Made by a program: the position numbers and the translations under genes
Part shown: positions 36,557-39,483 of the stretch, piece by piece
How the letters are laid out: the number at the start of each line of letters is the position of its first letter
How positions within the stretch are numbered: the first letter of the stretch is position 1
Source of the DNA: Planctomycetia bacterium
GTDB lineage: Bacteria > Planctomycetota > Planctomycetia > Gemmatales > Gemmataceae
Assembly: GCA_005772955.1 (NCBI GenBank)
Contig: SXID01000020.1
Coordinates: 1 to 39,483 of the forward strand
DNA length: 39,483 nucleotides
Direction: 5' to 3'
Notes under the pieces: generated by a model
The model's database searches: none
What the model saw: the letters and a program-made list of their open reading frames with translations, nothing else
What the model was told of the DNA's origin: nothing

Positions 36557-39483
36557 ATGCGACGCGCGACGGTTTGGCTGATGGGCGGGTTCCTCGCGGC
36601 ACTTTCGGGAGTCGTCTTGATGACTCCCAATTCCGCGGCCGGCGACATCGGGTTCATTGAGGATTTCGCGCTTGCGAAAGACCGCAACGTCGCGCTCAAA
36701 CAACTCATCCCCGGTTCCGAAGACTTCTACTACTACCACTGCCTGCACCACCTGAACTCCGGGCAGTTCGACAAGATCGAACCGCAAACGAAGTTGTGGC
36801 ACGAGCGCCACGGACAGACGGCGCGCCTCACCGAGATCCAGACGCGGCACGCACTGCTCAACTACGAGAAAGACCCGAAGAAGACGCTCGAATACGTTCG
36901 CGGCCGGATCGGGCTGCGTTTTGACCATCAGAAGGAAGTGGTCGGCGTCGCGGTCAACCTGCCGACTTCGCTCGACCAGAAGCTCATCAGCCGCGACACG
37001 CTGAAGGCCACGTCGCTGGCTCGGTGGGGCACGCTCGACAACTTTGAAGAGATCGCGCTGGAGTGGCTCGCGGCGGACGCGCTGTCGTGGGAGAACCGGC
37101 GGCAGTTGCTGTCGCGGCTCACGCGGCCCGACATCGCGAACCTGCCCAAACTCGTTTCCGATGACCTGTCCGCACTGCACCCGCAGTCGTTCGGCGCGTA
37201 CCACGTTCATCGCCAGATGACGCTCACGCAACTCGAAGACCTCGTCAAGTTGAAGCCAAGTGTGCTGAACGAGTCCGCGTTCGTCTCCGCGTACGTGACG
37301 AAGCTCCAACCCGGTACCGACGACGACTGGAAACGCGACCGCAAACTCGCGAAGGCGTTCCTCGACCGCTTGCAGACGTTCGCGGACCGACTCGACCCGG
37401 TTCACAACCCGCTGAAGGCGCACGTCGCGTACCACCGGCTCGTGTTCGACCGCGCCGAGGGCACTTACAACAAGGACCGGTTGACCGACTACCTGAAACT
37501 GCCGCGCGGTCAGGCGTACATGCACCGGCGTTTGCTCGACTCCGAGACCGCGCGCAAGTACCCCGCGAACCTCGGCGTCGATTACGCCGCGATCACGCTG
37601 ATGCCGGTCGTGGGCGACGATTCGCCGCTGGTCCGTAGTTACCTGCTTCACTTCCTCACGGATGCCGCGACCACCAAGGACTTCGACGCGTACATCGACG
37701 ACGTGGTGCTGAAGCACTTGTTCGCGGAATCGAAGTTGACCAACGGCGTCGGTGACGCGGAACGCTGGGCTTCGCTGATCCCGCCCGAAGCGCTGAAGTC
37801 GCTGAAGGATCGCGTGGACATCGACTTCGCGTTCACCAACAAGACCGATGTGGGCGTGGACGAGCCGATCCGTTTGGAGGTGTTCGTGAAGAATGCGCCG
37901 ACGTTGCTGATGAAGGTGTACGAGATCAACGCGCGGCACTTCTATCGCACCAACGGGCGCGAGATCGACACCGACATCAACCTCGATGGATTGGTCGCGA
38001 ACGCGGAGCGCGTGATCGTGGGCAACGCGGACCCGTTCCGCCGCACGGCTCTCACGCTGGAACTGCCTGACCCGAAGGGCCAACCCGCGTTCCCGGAAGC
38101 CGGCCGCGCCGGCGTGTACGTGATCGACCTCATCGGCGGCGGCAAGAGCAGCCGCGCGCTGATCCGCAAGGGCCGGCTCTACCCGATCGTCCGTACCGGC
38201 ACGGCGGGTCAAGTCGTGCACGTGGTGGACGAGAAGAGCAAGCCGGTGAACGACGCGGCCGTGTGGCTCGGCGCCGTCGAGTACAAGTCCGACAAGGACG
38301 GCGTGATTCACCTGCCGTTCAGCACAGCCCCCGGCCGGCGGAGTATCGTGCTGTCGCGCGGCGACTTTGCGTGCCTCGATTACTTGAACCACCAGGCCGA
38401 AGACTTCCGCCTGACCGCGGGTATTCACATCGACCGCGAGAGCCTCATCTCACAGCGCATCGCGCCGATCTTCATCCGCCCGGGATTGAAGCTCAACGGC
38501 AACCCTGTGTCGGTGAAGTTGCTCGAAGAAGTGCGCGTGCGGATCACTTCGACCGATCACGACAACGTGCCGTCATCGACCGAGATCCCCGACTTCAAGC
38601 TGTTCGAGGACCGCGAATCGATCCACGAGATCCGCGTGCCGTCACGCCTGTCGAAGCTCGATGTGACGATCAGCGCGAGGGTGAAGGTTCTCAGCACCGG
38701 GAAGTCGGTGGACCTGATCGCGTCGCAGTCGTTCGCGGTCAACGAGTTCGCGCGCACGGACAAGATCGAAGACCTGCACCTCGCGAAGTTCGGCTCAGAT
38801 TACGTGATCGAACTTCTGGGCCGCACCGGGGAGCCGAAGCCGGACCGCCCGGTCACGCTTAACATCAAGCACCGCGAGTTCAAGGAACTGGTTCACGTTG
38901 TGCTCAAGAGTGACGCGCGAGGGCGCGTGTTTCTGGGTTCGCTCGGCGACGTGACCAGCGTCACCGCGACCAACCCCGATGGCATCGCGCACACGTGGAG
39001 TTTGTCCACGGATCGCCACACCTACCGTCAATTGATTCACGCGAAGTCCGGCGACGCGATCACGGTCCCGTACCTCGGTGCCGTGGGCAAACCGGTGCGC
39101 GAAGAACTCTCGCTCTTCGAGGTGCGCGGCGACATGATCCGCACTGACAAGTTCGCGTCGCTCGCCATCGAGAAGGGTTTGCTCGAACTGCGCGGCCTCG
39201 CGCCCGGCGACTACGATCTTTACCTCAAGCGATCAGGCGAGAAGATCCGCATTCGCGTCGCGGACGGCGCCGCGCACGACGGCTACGTGCTGAACAACGT
39301 GCGGCAACTTCAGTTGCCCGGCCTGAAGCCGGTGCAGATCGAAACCGTGACCGCGGACAAGGACAACGTCACCGTCAAGTTGCAGAACGCGAGCAAGTTC
39401 TCGCGTGTCCACATATTCGCGACGCGCTATCAGCCGGCGTTCTCGGCTTACGGCAACTTCTCGAAGGTGCGCGACACGGAGCC
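36557..39483 (+). CDS. large exported protein, 5' part (right end outside the window)
   Basis: The first 975 codons of a gene that runs off the right edge. ATG 36557 has GAGGG seven bases upstream. A signal peptide covers about residues 1-28 (hydrophobic GGFLAALSGVVLM, then NSAAG). Residues 30-440 are helical and charged, with repeat-like 'LTLTQLEDLVKLKP' and 'VYHRLVFDRAEG' style segments. From about 440 on, beta-rich domains alternate (VDIDFAFTNKTD, IRLEVFVKNAPTLLMKVYEIN, AGQVVHVVDEKSKPVNDAAVWLG), resembling MG2/Ig-like modules of alpha-2-macroglobulin or carboxypeptidase-regulatory-like domains. I cannot assign a family: no thioester motif is within the visible part. The minus-strand open frame covering 36485-38428 is its antisense shadow. 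Confidence 0.85.
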   Translation, partial: MRRATVWLMGGFLAALSGVVLMTPNSAAGDIGFIEDFALAKDRNVALKQLIPGSEDFYYYHCLHHLNSGQFDKIEPQTKLWHERHGQTARLTEIQTRHALLNYEKDPKKTLEYVRGRIGLRFDHQKEVVGVAVNLPTSLDQKLISRDTLKATSLARWGTLDNFEEIALEWLAADALSWENRRQLLSRLTRPDIANLPKLVSDDLSALHPQSFGAYHVHRQMTLTQLEDLVKLKPSVLNESAFVSAYVTKLQPGTDDDWKRDRKLAKAFLDRLQTFADRLDPVHNPLKAHVAYHRLVFDRAEGTYNKDRLTDYLKLPRGQAYMHRRLLDSETARKYPANLGVDYAAITLMPVVGDDSPLVRSYLLHFLTDAATTKDFDAYIDDVVLKHLFAESKLTNGVGDAERWASLIPPEALKSLKDRVDIDFAFTNKTDVGVDEPIRLEVFVKNAPTLLMKVYEINARHFYRTNGREIDTDINLDGLVANAERVIVGNADPFRRTALTLELPDPKGQPAFPEAGRAGVYVIDLIGGGKSSRALIRKGRLYPIVRTGTAGQVVHVVDEKSKPVNDAAVWLGAVEYKSDKDGVIHLPFSTAPGRRSIVLSRGDFACLDYLNHQAEDFRLTAGIHIDRESLISQRIAPIFIRPGLKLNGNPVSVKLLEEVRVRITSTDHDNVPSSTEIPDFKLFEDRESIHEIRVPSRLSKLDVTISARVKVLSTGKSVDLIASQSFAVNEFARTDKIEDLHLAKFGSDYVIELLGRTGEPKPDRPVTLNIKHREFKELVHVVLKSDARGRVFLGSLGDVTSVTATNPDGIAHTWSLSTDRHTYRQLIHAKSGDAITVPYLGAVGKPVREELSLFEVRGDMIRTDKFASLAIEKGLLELRGLAPGDYDLYLKRSGEKIRIRVADGAAHDGYVLNNVRQLQLPGLKPVQIETVTADKDNVTVKLQNASKFSRVHIFATRYQPAFSAYGNFSKVRDTE

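Noticed and set aside
36485-38428. A 647-codon open frame on the minus strand
   Set aside because: It is antisense to a plus-strand frame that has a signal peptide, a good ribosome-binding site and protein-like composition through to the window edge; the antisense product is Arg/Val/His-rich and featureless.
1-39483. CRISPR arrays, tRNA or rRNA genes, transposases
   Set aside because: No regularly spaced direct repeats, cloverleaf-like sequences, conserved rRNA segments or transposase motifs were seen on reading both strands.

Overview
The window is high-G+C planctomycete DNA, most likely from Gemmata or a close relative (Gemmataceae). The evidence is convergent: an adjacent squalene epoxidase and oxidosqualene cyclase pair, the arrangement known from the sterol-making bacterium Gemmata obscuriglobus; three small secreted proteins of the type first grouped as a G. 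obscuriglobus paralogous family (TIGR03066-like); two secreted sulfatases; a cytochrome-type DUF1549/DUF1553 protein followed by a DUF1501 protein; and a 3669-residue surface protein that opens with the planctomycete-type motif LETLEAREVPA.

Layout. 1-2774 (minus strand): a run of four genes, uronate isomerase-like amidohydrolase, cupin, DUF4166 protein and a small membrane protein. 3420-7344 (plus): N,N-dimethylformamidase-like protein, an enolase-superfamily enzyme of the muconate-lactonizing type and a secreted alpha/beta hydrolase. 7459-10730 (plus): the sterol pair, squalene monooxygenase and oxidosqualene cyclase, joined by a TGATG stop/start overlap. 10731-11596: a non-coding stretch with a 27-bp perfect inverted repeat, a terminator-like hairpin, an 18-bp palindrome containing a perfect ParB-type parS core, and the decayed start of an RNA-ligase-like gene. 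11597-12625 (plus): threonine aldolase. 12659-19105 (minus): TIGR03066-like protein, SprT-like zinc protein, two sulfatases, a membrane-anchored DNA/RNA non-specific endonuclease and an NHL beta-propeller protein. 19280-24286 (plus): two tandem TIGR03066-like genes, each followed by a strong hairpin, then the DUF1549/1553 and DUF1501 pair. 24712-35721 (minus): the giant protein. 36557 to the right edge (plus): the 5' part of a large exported protein.

How the genes fit together. The sterol pair would epoxidise squalene and cyclise it to a C30 sterol (lanosterol or parkeol type); squalene synthesis genes are not in the window. The sulfatase/endonuclease/propeller run and the DUF1549/DUF1501 pair look like exported degradation or envelope functions typical of the phylum. 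The parS-like site suggests that the window lies in the origin-proximal part of the chromosome, but no dnaA, gyrB or parAB gene is present to confirm it. No tRNA, rRNA, CRISPR array or transposase gene was seen.
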